NCBI RefSeq assembly: GCF_017876755.1
Contig: NZ_JAGIOO010000001.1
Coordinates: 3,581,786 to 3,645,785, forward strand
Source: Crossiella equi
GTDB lineage: Bacteria > Actinomycetota > Actinomycetes > Mycobacteriales > Pseudonocardiaceae
Length of the DNA stretch: 64,000 nucleotides
Direction: 5' to 3'
Below, piece by piece: positions 55,022 to 64,000 of this stretch. A program made the translations under genes and the position numbers. Every line of letters starts with the position of its first letter. Position 1 is the stretch's first letter. The notes under the pieces were generated by a model, which was not told the origin of the DNA, ran no database searches, and saw only the letters and a list, made by a program, of their open reading frames with translations.

Positions 55022-58000
55022 TCAGCGCAGCGCGTAGGCCCGGATGAGGGTCTGCTCGACCGAGTTCCCGTCCACGTCCTCGGCGTGCACCCGCAGCGAG
55101 ACGAACCCGCTGCTGTCCGCCTTGCGGGGGTGCTGAACCGCCCCGGCGTACCCCCCGTCCGCGCCCTGCACCCGCAGGTCCACGCGCTGCCAGGTGCCGC
55201 CGTCGTTGTAGGAGACCTCCGCCCGCACGCTCGCCGCCCGCACCGCCGGTGCCCCGGGCTGGGTGGCGGCGCGCAGCGCGAGCCCGAACACCGCGTCGGC
55301 CGGTGCCGCGTTGTCCAGGCCGAGGTCCAGCGACCAGCGGGCCTGGAACACCGGCAGCGGCACCGCCTTGCCGGGTTCGGCACGCCGGTTGCGGAAGGTC
55401 CAGGCGGAGAAGGACCCGTCAGCGACCGTCCACTCCGGACGTCCCTTGTGGACGTCCAGTTCCACGCGGTAGACGTCCCCGTCCCCGGCCGGGCCGACCG
55501 GCACCTCGCCGAGGGCGTGCGGCTGCTCGGCCACCAGCTCCCCGTTGCGGTACACGCGGGCCGCGGTCTCGGTGCCCAGGTCCCGCAGGTAGTGGTCGGG
55601 GTCGGAGTCCAGGAACTCGGCGAAGTTGAGCCGCAGCCTCTCGTCCAGCCGCGTCACCGGCACCAGGGCGGTGGACAGGCCGGGCTGGAACGGGCCCTGG
55701 TACCAGGACGTGGTGCGCCTGCTGCCCGGGACGAGGTCCTCATCCCGGCCGGTGACCACCGCGTCCTCGGCCCCGTTGGCCAGGAAGTACGGGCTGTAGG
55801 TGGTGCCGTTGGCGGAGAAGTACCGGGTGTGCTCGGTGCCCCAGCGCCGGTCGTGGCTGCCGGTCAGGCCGATGAAGTCGTAGGGCCGGTAGCTGAACAT
55901 GCCCATGGACCCGATCCGGTCCAGCACCCGGTGCAGCCGGGTCTGCTCGGCCGCGAGCGTGCCGGGCGAGGCGTCGAAGGACAGGTCCCCGGCCGGGATG
56001 CCGCCGGGCAGCGGGTGGACCAGGTGGTACTGCACCGGACTGTGCGTGCTGCCCTTGAGGTCCAGGCTGACCGGGCCCCGGGAGAGCAGGTCCAGCAGGC
56101 GCCGCCCCTCCGCGTTCGACAGCTCCAGCGCCGGGATCGCCGGGTTCCGGGTGGTGTGGTCGGCGAACCGCCCCGGCTTGGCGCCGAACACGACCGCCAC
56201 CCCGGCCTTGGCCGCGACCGCGTTCTTCACCTGGTCGTCCGGCTTGAGCGTCTCGGACTGCCGGATCAGCGCGATCTTGCCGCGGATGTCCCGCCCGGCG
56301 AACTCCTCCGGGGTGCCGCCGCCCACGTACACCACGGGCAGCCGGTGCTCGCCGTCCAGGCGTTTGCCGATGTCGGTGGACAAGCCCATGTAGTCGGGGT
56401 TCAGCACGGTGTCCGGGCTGACCACGCGCGCCCGGATCGCGGGCGTCTCCAGCCAGAACCGGTTGGCCAGCTCGAACTCACCGCGCGCGACCTTGGCCAT
56501 GGGCATCGCGTACAGGCGGTCCACGGTGCGGCCGTAGAAGAAGCCGGAGGTGAACCGCCGCGCGCCCGAGGCCCGGGTCCAGGTCTGGGACAGCGCGACC
56601 GGCTCGGTCTCCTCGGCCGTGCGTGCCCTCACCTCCCGCGCGCCGCGGGCGTCCAGGGTGAGCGTGGTGGCCCCGTCGACCACCAGCTCGTCCTTGGTCA
56701 CCACGGTGTACTCGGTGTCGTTGTCCAGGGGGTCGGCGGTGGCCAGGAAGGCGCCCGCGAAGTAGCTGCCGGGCGGGACCAGCGCCCCGCCGCCGCCCGA
56801 GGCGTCCACGGGCAGCCGGTGGTAGGTGCCGGTGTCCAGGTTCCACAGCCCGATGCCCGCGTACCCGGGTGCCTTGCCGTCCCGCGCGAGCGCCCGCACG
56901 GACAGCTTGTGCTGGAGGTCCTTGTGGAAGCCGAGCGCGGTGCGCACGGCCGTGCCGCCGCCGCGCGGGGTGGCGGTCAGCGCGCCCTGGTAGAGCCCGA
57001 CCTCGCCGAGGTTCAGGTCCAGCGTCACCGTGGCCTCGGCCGAGCCACCGGCGGGCACGACCAGCTCCGCCGGGCTCACCGACAGCTGTCCGGCGGGCGA
57101 GGCACCCGTGGTGGTCCGGGCCGTCGCCGCCAGGTCCACGGTGACCGGGGCGGTGCCGTCGTTGGTGTAGGTCACCTTCCGCGTCACCGGCTCCAGCGAC
57201 CCGTACGGGCCGAGGAAGCGCCCCAGGCTCAGCGAGCCCGCGTCCGCGCGCACCGCGGGCGTGCCGGTGACCGCGGCACCGGCGTCCAGCCGTCCGGCGC
57301 CCTGGTCGTACAGCGAGATCCCGTGCAGCTGCTTGGTGCCGCTCATCAGCGCGGCCTTCAGCTGGGGCCCGGTCCAGGCGGGGTACCGCTGCGCCAGCAG
57401 CGCGGCCGCGCCGGAGACGTGCGGCGTGGCCATCGAGGTCCCGTTCATCGTCTGGTACCGCTCGCCGCCCGCCGAGTTCGCGGCCGCGGCGCTGATCGCC
57501 ACCCCGGGCGCGCTCAGGTCCGGTTTCACCGCGTGGTCGCCGAACCTCGGGCCCCGGCTGGTGAACGGCGCGAGCTTGTCCTGCTTGTCCACCGCGGCCA
57601 CGGTCAGCGCGGCGTCCGCGGAGCCGGGCGAGGTCACCGTCTCCGGCATCATCGAGTTCCCGGCCGCGATCACGAACAGCGCGCCGGTCTCGCGGCTGAT
57701 CCGGTTGACCGCCTGCGCCATCGGATCGGTGCCGTCGGTGGGCCCGCCGCCGATGCTCATGCTCACGACCTTGGCCTTGCCCGCGGCCCACTCCATCCCG
57801 GCGATGATCCCGGACTCGGTGCCGAAGCCCTCGTCGTCGAGCACCTTGCCGTTGAGCAGCTTCGCGCCGGGGGCCACGCCCTTCTTCGCCCCGCCGGAGG
57901 CCGCGCCGGTGCCCGCGACCGTGGAGGCCACGTGCGTGCCGTGCCCGTCCTTGTCCTCGGTACCGAGTGCCTCGCTGAAGTTCTTGTGCTCCAACACTTT

Positions 58001-58687
58001 CCCGGCCAGGTCCGGGTGGGTGTCGTCGATGCCGGTGTCCAGCACCGCGACCACGCCGCCGGTGCCGTCGAACCCGGCCTGCCACGCGGCGGGCGCACCG
58101 ACCTGCGGCACGCTCGCCTCCAGCGAGGCCTTGACCCGGCCGTCCAGCCACACCTTGGCCACTCCCCCGGCCAGGCGGGTGCCCGGTTCGGTGAGCGCGG
58201 CCCAGAACTCGCGCAGCCTGCCCCGGTCGGCACGCACGGCCTGGGCCTGGGCGCTGGCCAGCACGGCCTTGCGCGTGCTGCCCGCCGGGGGCTCGGCGGC
58301 GCGGGCCGCGGCCTGGTCCGGGTAGGACAGGACCAGCGGCAGCTCGGCGCGGCGGTCGTAGCTTTCCGCCAGCAGCCTGCTGATGTTGAACAGCCTCGGG
58401 TCGAGCAGCCCGGCGTCCAGGTAGGGCTCGGCCGCCACCGGCACCACGTGCGCCTCGCGGTCGTGGACGTAGGAGCGGTAGGCGTCGCCACCGGTCAGCC
58501 GGGCGGCCTGACGGCCGTCGCGGAAGACGTCCAGGCGCACCTCGTCGCCGGTCACCAGGGTCAGCGAGGCCGTGCGCACCGGCACCTCCGGCCCGGGCTT
58601 CCGCCGCGGCTCCGCGACCGCGCCGACACTGCCGCTGAACAGCACCAACGCGGTCAGCGCAGCCAAGATCCCCGGTCTTCTCGACAC
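55022..58687 (-). CDS. large secreted subtilisin-family serine protease (S8)
   Basis: 1221 residues with a signal peptide (hydrophobic 7-24). The triad is Asp217 (VVAVLDTGID), His249 (DGHGTHVAS) and Ser418 (MNGTSMATPHVSG), with oxyanion Asn344 (AAGN). The pro-region occupies about 30-190. After the catalytic domain come Ig-like beta regions and a PA-type domain near residues 900-965. GTG at 58687 with GGGGAGGG five bases upstream. No sorting motif or C-terminal membrane helix is seen, so it is probably released. Confidence 0.92.
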   Translation of the reverse strand: MSRRPGILAALTALVLFSGSVGAVAEPRRKPGPEVPVRTASLTLVTGDEVRLDVFRDGRQAARLTGGDAYRSYVHDREAHVVPVAAEPYLDAGLLDPRLFNISRLLAESYDRRAELPLVLSYPDQAAARAAEPPAGSTRKAVLASAQAQAVRADRGRLREFWAALTEPGTRLAGGVAKVWLDGRVKASLEASVPQVGAPAAWQAGFDGTGGVVAVLDTGIDDTHPDLAGKVLEHKNFSEALGTEDKDGHGTHVASTVAGTGAASGGAKKGVAPGAKLLNGKVLDDEGFGTESGIIAGMEWAAGKAKVVSMSIGGGPTDGTDPMAQAVNRISRETGALFVIAAGNSMMPETVTSPGSADAALTVAAVDKQDKLAPFTSRGPRFGDHAVKPDLSAPGVAISAAAANSAGGERYQTMNGTSMATPHVSGAAALLAQRYPAWTGPQLKAALMSGTKQLHGISLYDQGAGRLDAGAAVTGTPAVRADAGSLSLGRFLGPYGSLEPVTRKVTYTNDGTAPVTVDLAATARTTTGASPAGQLSVSPAELVVPAGGSAEATVTLDLNLGEVGLYQGALTATPRGGGTAVRTALGFHKDLQHKLSVRALARDGKAPGYAGIGLWNLDTGTYHRLPVDASGGGGALVPPGSYFAGAFLATADPLDNDTEYTVVTKDELVVDGATTLTLDARGAREVRARTAEETEPVALSQTWTRASGARRFTSGFFYGRTVDRLYAMPMAKVARGEFELANRFWLETPAIRARVVSPDTVLNPDYMGLSTDIGKRLDGEHRLPVVYVGGGTPEEFAGRDIRGKIALIRQSETLKPDDQVKNAVAAKAGVAVVFGAKPGRFADHTTRNPAIPALELSNAEGRRLLDLLSRGPVSLDLKGSTHSPVQYHLVHPLPGGIPAGDLSFDASPGTLAAEQTRLHRVLDRIGSMGMFSYRPYDFIGLTGSHDRRWGTEHTRYFSANGTTYSPYFLANGAEDAVVTGRDEDLVPGSRRTTSWYQGPFQPGLSTALVPVTRLDERLRLNFAEFLDSDPDHYLRDLGTETAARVYRNGELVAEQPHALGEVPVGPAGDGDVYRVELDVHKGRPEWTVADGSFSAWTFRNRRAEPGKAVPLPVFQARWSLDLGLDNAAPADAVFGLALRAATQPGAPAVRAASVRAEVSYNDGGTWQRVDLRVQGADGGYAGAVQHPRKADSSGFVSLRVHAEDVDGNSVEQTLIRAYALR

Positions 58688-58871
58688 GGTGCCCTCCCCT
58701 TCACCAAGCCAGTACCGAGGCCCGAAAGTAGTGGCGTGCGCCACAGTGCGGGCACCTACGAACGCCGGGACCGTGCGCGGCATTCGAGTGGTCCGCGCGG
58801 TGCCCGCCAACCAGAACAAAGCTCCGATGTCTACCTTGACCTGATCACGCCATCGGGGGTACACCAGTGCA

Positions 58872-60593
58872 ATGAAAACGTTTCCGGCAGAGCGGTTGCG
58901 CAGCCACCGCTGGTACGGCGGGGACGGTCTGCGCTCGTTCAGCCACCGGGCCCGGACGCGGCAGCTGGGCATCGGCGCCGAGGAGCACCTGGGCAAGCCG
59001 GTGATCGCGGTCGTCAACACCTGGAGCGAGCTCAACCCCTGCCACAGCCACCTCCGGGAGCGGGCCGAGGCGGTCAAGCGCGGGGTGTGGCAGGGCGGCG
59101 GCTACCCGGTCGAGCTGCCCGCGGGCGCGCTGTGCGGGGAGACCTTCCAGAAGCCGACGGCCATGCTCTACCGCAACCTGCTGGCCATGGAGGTCGAGGA
59201 GCTGCTGCGCTCCTACCCGGTGGACGGCGCGGTGCTCATGGGCGGCTGCGACAAGACCACACCCGCGCTGCTGATGGGCGCCTTCAGCGTGGACCTGCCG
59301 GTGGTGTTCGTCCCGGCCGGGCCGATGCTGCGCGGGCACTGGCGCGGCGAGGTGCTGGGCAGCGGCAGCGACATGTGGCGGTACTGGGACGACCACCGCG
59401 CCGGGCTGCTCGGCGAGGAGGAGCTGGCGGGCCTGGAACAGGGCCTGGCCCGCTCACCCGGGCACTGCATGACCATGGGCACCGCATCCACGATGACCGC
59501 GGTGGCCGAGGTGCTCGGCCTGACCCTGCCGGGTGCGAGCTCGATCCCGGCGGTGGACTCCGCGCACACCCGGATGGCCGCGGCGAGCGGGCGGCGCGCG
59601 GTGGAGCTGGTGTGGCAGCAGACCGTCCCGTCCTCCATTGTGGACAGACGCGCGTTCGCGGACGCGGTGACCACCGTGCTGGCGCTGGGCGGGTCCACCA
59701 ACTCGGTCATCCACCTGGTCGCGATGGCCGGGCGGCTGGGCATCCCGCTCGGCCTGGACGAGTTCGACGCGGCCGCGCGGCGCACGCCGGTGCTGGCGGA
59801 CCTGCGCCCGGCGGGCCGGTTCCTGATGGAGGACTTCCACTACGCGGGCGGCCTGCCCGCGCTGCTCGCCCAGCTCGGCGACCTGCTGCACCGCGACCGC
59901 CCGACCGTCGGCGGCTGCACGCTGGACATCGCGCTGCGCGAGGCCCGCGTGCACAACCCCGAGGTGATCCGGTCACGTGGGAACCCCGTGTTCGCCGAGG
60001 GCGGGCTGGCCGTGCTGCGCGGCAACCTGGCCCCGGACGGCGCGGTGGTCAAGCACATCGCGGCGGACCCGGCGCTGCTGCGGCACACCGGCCCGGCCGT
60101 GGTGTTCGACGGCTACGCGGACCTGGTGGAGCGGATCGACGACGAGCGGATCACCGCGGACTCGGTGCTGGTGCTGCGCGGCGCGGGCCCGCAGGGCGGT
60201 CCGGGCATGCCCGAGCACGGCATGCTGCCCATCCCGGCGCACCTGCTGCGCCAGGGCGTGCGGGACATGGTGCGGGTCTCCGACGCCCGGATGAGCGGCA
60301 CCAGCTATGGCACCTGCGTGCTGCACGTGGCCCCGGAGAGCCACGTGGGCGGTCCGCTGGCACTGGTCCGCGACGGCGACCCGGTGCGCCTGGACGTGCC
60401 CGCGCGCACGCTGGACCTGCTGGTGGACGAGGCCGAGCTGGCGGCACGGCGGGCGGTCTGGACCCCGCCGCCCCCGGTGTTCGGCCGGGGTTACGGGCAG
60501 CTCTACGCCCAGCACATCGGCCAGGCCGACACCGGTTGCGACTTCGACTTCCTGGCCCGCGAGGGCGCGGTCCCCGAACCCGAGGCAGGCTGA
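58872..60593 (+). CDS. IlvD/Edd-family sugar-acid dehydratase
   Basis: 573 residues. An Fe-S dehydratase acting on aldonic acids (arabinonate/xylonate/galactonate type): it starts RWYGGDGLRSFSHRAR, typical of that branch rather than of dihydroxyacid dehydratase. Cluster Cys are 57 (NPCH), 126 (GGCDKTT) and 199 (GHCMTMGT); Lys128 follows the second. The product, a 2-keto-3-deoxy acid, would feed the next gene, two bases downstream. No good ribosome site precedes the ATG. Divergent from the subtilase. Confidence 0.87.
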   Translation: MKTFPAERLRSHRWYGGDGLRSFSHRARTRQLGIGAEEHLGKPVIAVVNTWSELNPCHSHLRERAEAVKRGVWQGGGYPVELPAGALCGETFQKPTAMLYRNLLAMEVEELLRSYPVDGAVLMGGCDKTTPALLMGAFSVDLPVVFVPAGPMLRGHWRGEVLGSGSDMWRYWDDHRAGLLGEEELAGLEQGLARSPGHCMTMGTASTMTAVAEVLGLTLPGASSIPAVDSAHTRMAAASGRRAVELVWQQTVPSSIVDRRAFADAVTTVLALGGSTNSVIHLVAMAGRLGIPLGLDEFDAAARRTPVLADLRPAGRFLMEDFHYAGGLPALLAQLGDLLHRDRPTVGGCTLDIALREARVHNPEVIRSRGNPVFAEGGLAVLRGNLAPDGAVVKHIAADPALLRHTGPAVVFDGYADLVERIDDERITADSVLVLRGAGPQGGPGMPEHGMLPIPAHLLRQGVRDMVRVSDARMSGTSYGTCVLHVAPESHVGGPLALVRDGDPVRLDVPARTLDLLVDEAELAARRAVWTPPPPVFGRGYGQLYAQHIGQADTGCDFDFLAREGAVPEPEAG

Positions 60594-60595
60594 GC

Positions 60596-61501
60596 GTGGA
60601 CGAGATCAAGCAGGCGCTGCGCGACGTCGTCGTCATCACGGTCACGCCGTTCACCGCCGAGGACACCGTGGACGAGCAGGCCTGCGGCGCGCTCGTGTCC
60701 CGCGTGGTGCGCGCGGGCGTCCGGGTGGTCACGCCGAACGGCAACACCAGCGAGTTCTACTCCCTCACCCCGGCCGAGCTGGACCGCACGCTGGCCATCA
60801 CCCAGGAGGCGGCCGGGGACGCCTTGGTGCTGCCGGGCATCGGCTTCGACACCGCGAGGGCGGCCCGGATGGCCCAGCAGGCCCAGCGCCGGGGCATGCG
60901 GGCGGTGATGGTGCACCAGCCCGTGCACCCGTTCCTGTCCGCGCGCGGCTGGGTGGACTACCACCTGCGCATCGCCGAGGCCGCCCCCGGCCTGGGCCTG
61001 GTGGCCTACGTGCGCTCCCCGCACGTGACCACGACCGCCTTGGCGCTGCTGGCCCGGGAGTGCCCGGAGTTCGTGGGCGTGAAGTACGCGGTGCCGGACC
61101 CGCTGGGCCTGGCCGAGGCGGTCGCCGTGCTCGGGGACCGCCTGACCTGGCTGTGCGGGCTCGCGGAGAGCTGGGCGCCGTTCTTCGCCACCGCGGGCGC
61201 GACCGGGTTCACCTCGGGGCTGGCCACGATCGCGCCCGAGCTGTCGCTGGGCCTGTTCGACGCGCTGCGCGCCGGGGACCACGACCGGGCGATGTCCCTG
61301 TGGCACAAGGTGAAACCACTGGAGGACGCCCGGGCGCGGAGCGGCAGCGCGAACAACGTGTCCGTGGTCAAGGAGGCGCTGGCCCAGCTGGGCCTGTGCC
61401 GGGCCGCCGTCCGGCCGCCGATCGCCGAGCTGACCGCGGGCGAGTGCGCCGAGGTGGCCGAGGTCCTGGCGACCTGGCCGGCCGCCTACCTGAGCGCGTA
61501 G
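60596..61501 (+). CDS. dihydrodipicolinate synthase/KdgD-like sugar-acid dehydratase or aldolase
   Basis: 301 residues, a TIM barrel of the DapA superfamily. The Schiff-base Lys163 lies in FVGVKYAVPDP; Tyr138 (VAYVRSP) and the GNTSEFYSL loop fit the keto-deoxy sugar-acid branch (5-dehydro-4-deoxyglucarate or 2-keto-3-deoxy-arabinonate dehydratase) better than lysine synthesis. GTG at 60596, two bases after the dehydratase stop. The semialdehyde dehydrogenase that would finish the pathway is not in the window. Confidence 0.82.
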   Translation: MDEIKQALRDVVVITVTPFTAEDTVDEQACGALVSRVVRAGVRVVTPNGNTSEFYSLTPAELDRTLAITQEAAGDALVLPGIGFDTARAARMAQQAQRRGMRAVMVHQPVHPFLSARGWVDYHLRIAEAAPGLGLVAYVRSPHVTTTALALLARECPEFVGVKYAVPDPLGLAEAVAVLGDRLTWLCGLAESWAPFFATAGATGFTSGLATIAPELSLGLFDALRAGDHDRAMSLWHKVKPLEDARARSGSANNVSVVKEALAQLGLCRAAVRPPIAELTAGECAEVAEVLATWPAAYLSA

Positions 61502-61844
61502 CGCCCGGACCACCGTCTGCCAGATCCGGTTCCCTCCTCGTCCTCGGCCCTGCCCCGCGGCGGGACGAGCCCGCCGCGGCCTTCTCCGGGGGCCGCACGC
61601 TGCCCGTGCACCCGCCGTCCGCGCCCTGGGCGGCGAGCCGGAGCGGCCCCGGGGCGGTGGTGATCAGTCCACGGTGGACGGGCCGGGCGGAACTCGGCAG
61701 GCCGGGCCCCACCCGTTCGGCGGCAGCGCGCCACCTGGCTGGCCGATGGACGTGCTTTTCGCGGCCCCTGGCCGAAATCCGACGAGAAGGGGCTCGTGCC
61801 CCCCACCCGCGACCGACGCGGGGGACACGAGCCCCGGAGGGATG
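61502..61844. other. gene-free region after the sugar-acid operon
   Basis: 343 bases. It ends in the terminator at 61789-61835 and includes one TCCACGGTGGA palindrome (61668-61678). Nothing else is recognised. Confidence 0.6.
61789..61835. terminator. bidirectional terminator
   Basis: GGGGCTCGTG (61789-61798) pairs with 61826-61835, extended inward by an imperfect C/G run. Confidence 0.65.
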
Positions 61845-62129
61845 TCATCTCGCTTCGATGCCGTGCTGGTGCGGCATCGGGATGCGTGCCACGCACAGCA
61901 CACACGGCATTCCCGAGCTCGTGGGTTCGATGACGGCCAGTGGAGCCACATGTCCGCACAACGCGGTGAGATCATCCGGCGGGGTCTCGGGTCGTAGCGT
62001 GGCGACCCGGAACCCGTGCACCTGCTTGTCCCGCCAGCTCCGCCACCAGGCCAGATCGTCAGTGGACACCGTCCGCACCACCGTCCCGTGGTGCGAGCAC
62101 TGGGCACACGCCTTGCTCCCCTCCGACAC
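61845..62129 (-). CDS. small Cys-rich protein, possible zinc ribbon
   Basis: About 94 residues from a proposed GTG at 62129; the start is uncertain, and starts near 62078 would drop the first motif. Cys pairs are CAQC near the start and ALCGH with a later CVLC (spaced like a zinc-binding knuckle), plus several His. The TALCGH...PCVLC pattern resembles short proteins common in Pseudonocardiales of unknown function. It is divergent from an XRE regulator. A hairpin (62118-62126 with 62140-62148) lies at its start. Confidence 0.45.
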   Translation of the reverse strand: MSEGSKACAQCSHHGTVVRTVSTDDLAWWRSWRDKQVHGFRVATLRPETPPDDLTALCGHVAPLAVIEPTSSGMPCVLCVARIPMPHQHGIEAR

Positions 62130-62302
62130 AACCGTCTGATCGGAGGGGTCCGACCACGCGGTTGTCCCCGGTAACCTGCTTACCCATGGCAGTGGATCAA
62201 CCACTGTCCGTTCCACGTTAGGCACAGCGGCACTGGAAGGGGACTGACCGGAAGTACGGGTTGGCTCTCCTGATGTCGTGGTCGAGCAAAGGGGCGGACA
62301 CC

Positions 62303-63433
62303 GTGGCGGGCAGGACGGGAAGACTGCGAACGGGTCAACGTTCACCGCGATGCGTGGGAATCGTCTCCGGCTACGTGCTCAAGCTGGCCAGGGAGTCCGT
62401 GCCGTTGAGCCAATCGGCGCTGGCCGAGCTGCTCGGGGTTGACCTGACCACCGTGCAGGGATGGGAGAGCGGCAGGCGCCCGCTCACCGCGATCCGCACC
62501 GCGGACCTGATCCGCCTGCGCGCCAAGCTGATCCGTTTGGGTGTACCGACGAAAGTGCTGGCCGCGCTGGACGACGCGCTGGAGGCGGACCTGCTGATCG
62601 GCCACGCGGTCGAGGCCGGGGACCACTCGGATGGCGGCGAGGACCACCCGCTGGCGCAGTCCGTGCACCGCCGCGACCTGACCAACATGATCACCTGGCC
62701 GTTCACCGGTCTGGCCCCGCCGAGCCTGCGCGCCCTGGACCGCCAGGCCCACCACCGCCGGGGACCGGTGCCGGACCGGCCGGTGCTCTCGGCCGAGGAG
62801 TCGGGCCGCTTCTTCGACCACCTGCTGGTCACCGCGGACGCCGAGGCCGGGGTCGAGGACAACGCGCTGCAACGGCGCCAGGCGGTGTACCTGCTGGGCT
62901 TCGACGAGCGCCCGGACACCGCCGAGTGGCTGGGCACCGAGCAGCGGCGGGCGTTGCGCCGCGCGGGCCGGACCGACCACGTGCCCTCGTGGGTGGAGGT
63001 GCGCTCCTCGGCGATCGCCCTGACCCGCTACGGCGACCGGGACCCGCTGCGGGCCTTCGTGCGCACCGCGCTGACCAACGAGGCCCAGGAGATCGCCAAC
63101 CTCAACTACTGGGCCTACTGGGTCGGCGAGGTCAGCGACGTGCAGACCGACGACGGCTTCATGACCGAGCTGGGCATGCGGGCCTGGGACGGCGAGGAGC
63201 TGCTCCGCCACCTGTTGCTGCGACTGCAGCCGGGCAGCGACCACGCGGAGCTGAACATCCACAGCCTCTGGTCCCTGGTCCTGGCCCGCCCGGCTCTCCT
63301 GGAGGGGAACCCGGCCCTGCGCGCACTGGCCCGCGAGCGGGTCGACCGGATGGCCGAGGACGCGGAGCTGGCCAAGCAGGCCCACCGCGAGCTGACCGGA
63401 CTGGACTACGCCATCCGGCTCGCCGCCCGCTAG
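62303..63433 (+). CDS. XRE-family regulator with long C-terminal domain
   Basis: 376 residues. An XRE helix-turn-helix lies at about residues 20-75 (VPLSQSALAELLGVDLTTVQ, WESGRRPL). The rest is a ~290-residue helical region with many Trp and acidic residues and no recognised family; it includes LNYWAYWVGEVSDVQ. GTG at 62303 with AAGGGG eight bases upstream; ATG at 62273 is possible. Followed 48 bases later by an HD-domain gene, likely the same operon. Confidence 0.78.
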   Translation: MAGRTGRLRTGQRSPRCVGIVSGYVLKLARESVPLSQSALAELLGVDLTTVQGWESGRRPLTAIRTADLIRLRAKLIRLGVPTKVLAALDDALEADLLIGHAVEAGDHSDGGEDHPLAQSVHRRDLTNMITWPFTGLAPPSLRALDRQAHHRRGPVPDRPVLSAEESGRFFDHLLVTADAEAGVEDNALQRRQAVYLLGFDERPDTAEWLGTEQRRALRRAGRTDHVPSWVEVRSSAIALTRYGDRDPLRAFVRTALTNEAQEIANLNYWAYWVGEVSDVQTDDGFMTELGMRAWDGEELLRHLLLRLQPGSDHAELNIHSLWSLVLARPALLEGNPALRALARERVDRMAEDAELAKQAHRELTGLDYAIRLAAR

Positions 63434-63481
63434 CGGCGAACACCGGCCCACGGTTCCCCAGCCGAGTAGAGAGGTCTGTCA

Positions 63482-64000
63482 GTGGTTGACGAGACGCACG
63501 ACCGGGACGCGGCCGCGGTCGCCGAGTTCGGCTTCGAGCTGGGGGTGCTCAAGCGCACCCGCCGGGCCGGGTGGTGGCACGTCGGCGTGCGCGACCCGGA
63601 GTCGGTTGCCGAACACAGCCTGCGGGTCGCGCAGCTGGCCACCCTGCTGGCGGCGATGGAGGGCGCGGACCCCGCCCGGGCGGCCCTGCTCGCGCTCTGG
63701 CACGACTCGCAGGAGACCCGGATCGGGGACCTCACCCACACCGCTCGGACCTACGTGCGGGCCGCGTCGAATGAGGAGATCACGGCGGACCAGACCGCCG
63801 GACTGCCGGACACCGCACGGAAGACCGTGCAGGAGGTGGTCCGGGAGTACGAGGCCGCCGCCACGGCTGAAGCGCGTTGCGCGAAGGACGCGGACAAGCT
63901 GGAGTGCCTGATGCAGGCCGTGGAGTACCGGGCCAGCGGGTACCAGGGCGTGGACGGGTGGATCGAGTCCTCACGGCGGTCGTTGCGCACCGACGCGGCT
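63482..64000 (+). CDS. HD-domain hydrolase, YfbR/HDDC2-like (3' end outside window)
   Basis: 173 residues seen, still open at the window edge. The HD metal motif is clear: His in VAEHSLRVAQ, the His-Asp pair in LWHDSQE, and a later Asp in KDADKLECLMQ. The family removes phosphate from deoxynucleoside monophosphates; the exact substrate is not known. GTG at 63482 has GAGAGG eight to nine bases upstream. Confidence 0.8.
   Translation, partial: MVDETHDRDAAAVAEFGFELGVLKRTRRAGWWHVGVRDPESVAEHSLRVAQLATLLAAMEGADPARAALLALWHDSQETRIGDLTHTARTYVRAASNEEITADQTAGLPDTARKTVQEVVREYEAAATAEARCAKDADKLECLMQAVEYRASGYQGVDGWIESSRRSLRTDAA

Noticed and set aside
55085-61501. A 2138-residue open frame on the + strand
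   Set aside because: It runs antisense through the subtilase gene and then merges in frame with the real dehydratase gene that starts at 60596. High GC content keeps antisense frames open.
60596-61501. dapA of lysine synthesis
   Set aside because: The active-site loop and operon with a sugar-acid dehydratase fit keto-deoxy-acid chemistry better.

Overview
The window comes from a high-GC actinomycete. Many genes start with GTG, several look leaderless (a TANNNT hexamer 6-8 bases before the start codon), and coupled genes often share a 4-base stop/start overlap. A DUF3073 gene, NarL- and OmpR-type two-component systems, and the dispersed palindrome TCCACAGTGGA suggest the order Pseudonocardiales; that placement is inference. 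I saw no rRNA, tRNA, CRISPR array, transposase or phage module. The window reads as chromosomal, with accessory patches.

Layout. 1-1007: the edge of a probable polyketide-type cluster (end of an FkbH-like gene plus an acyl carrier protein), meeting a SpeD-like pyruvoyl decarboxylase. 1124-9202: DUF3073, a TIGR02206 membrane protein, a TRADD-N-type membrane protein beside a solute-binding/VWA protein, a 43-residue proline-periodic peptide gene separated by a hairpin from an ABC exporter, a DUF1906 protein and an ArsR-like regulator. 9365-15603: a secreted C39-like protease, then a MacAB-type exporter operon (lipoprotein, adaptor with peptidoglycan-binding domain, ATPase, permease) divergent from its OmpR-type two-component system. 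15660-18690: a tandem glycine riboswitch ahead of gcvT-gcvH-glyA. 18767-24085: a small membrane protein and a second FtsX-type ABC exporter divergent from a NarL-type two-component system.

24075-32452: a TetR regulator divergent from a prolyl oligopeptidase, a GH92 alpha-mannosidase, a 22-bp-periodic repeat and a ricin-lectin secreted protein. 32436-38249: two tandem paralogous OmpR-type systems, divergent from a lipoprotein with a penicillin-binding fold. 38282-45836: a PRPP synthetase, a P450/MFS pair, a multi-pass membrane protein and a CtpE-like P-type ATPase. 46134-50570: GH27, GH5 and a secreted protein with three internal repeats. 50644-54976: LysR/aldo-keto reductase, a duplicated-domain lipoprotein, and an ECF sigma/anti-sigma pair with matching divergent ECF promoters. 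55022-61501: a subtilase divergent from a sugar-acid dehydratase/keto-deoxy-acid dehydratase pair. 61845-64000: a small Cys-rich ORF, an XRE regulator and the start of an HD-domain protein.

The main themes are envelope sensing and export (four two-component systems and three ABC exporters, each of the first two exporters paired with a sensor) and secreted polysaccharide and protein degradation. The best candidate for an undescribed system is the peptide-hairpin-ABC cassette at 4959-6876. Next are the SpeD homologue lacking the usual catalytic cysteine, the phased repeat at 31130-31240, and the OmpR-type direct-repeat array at 37305-37343.
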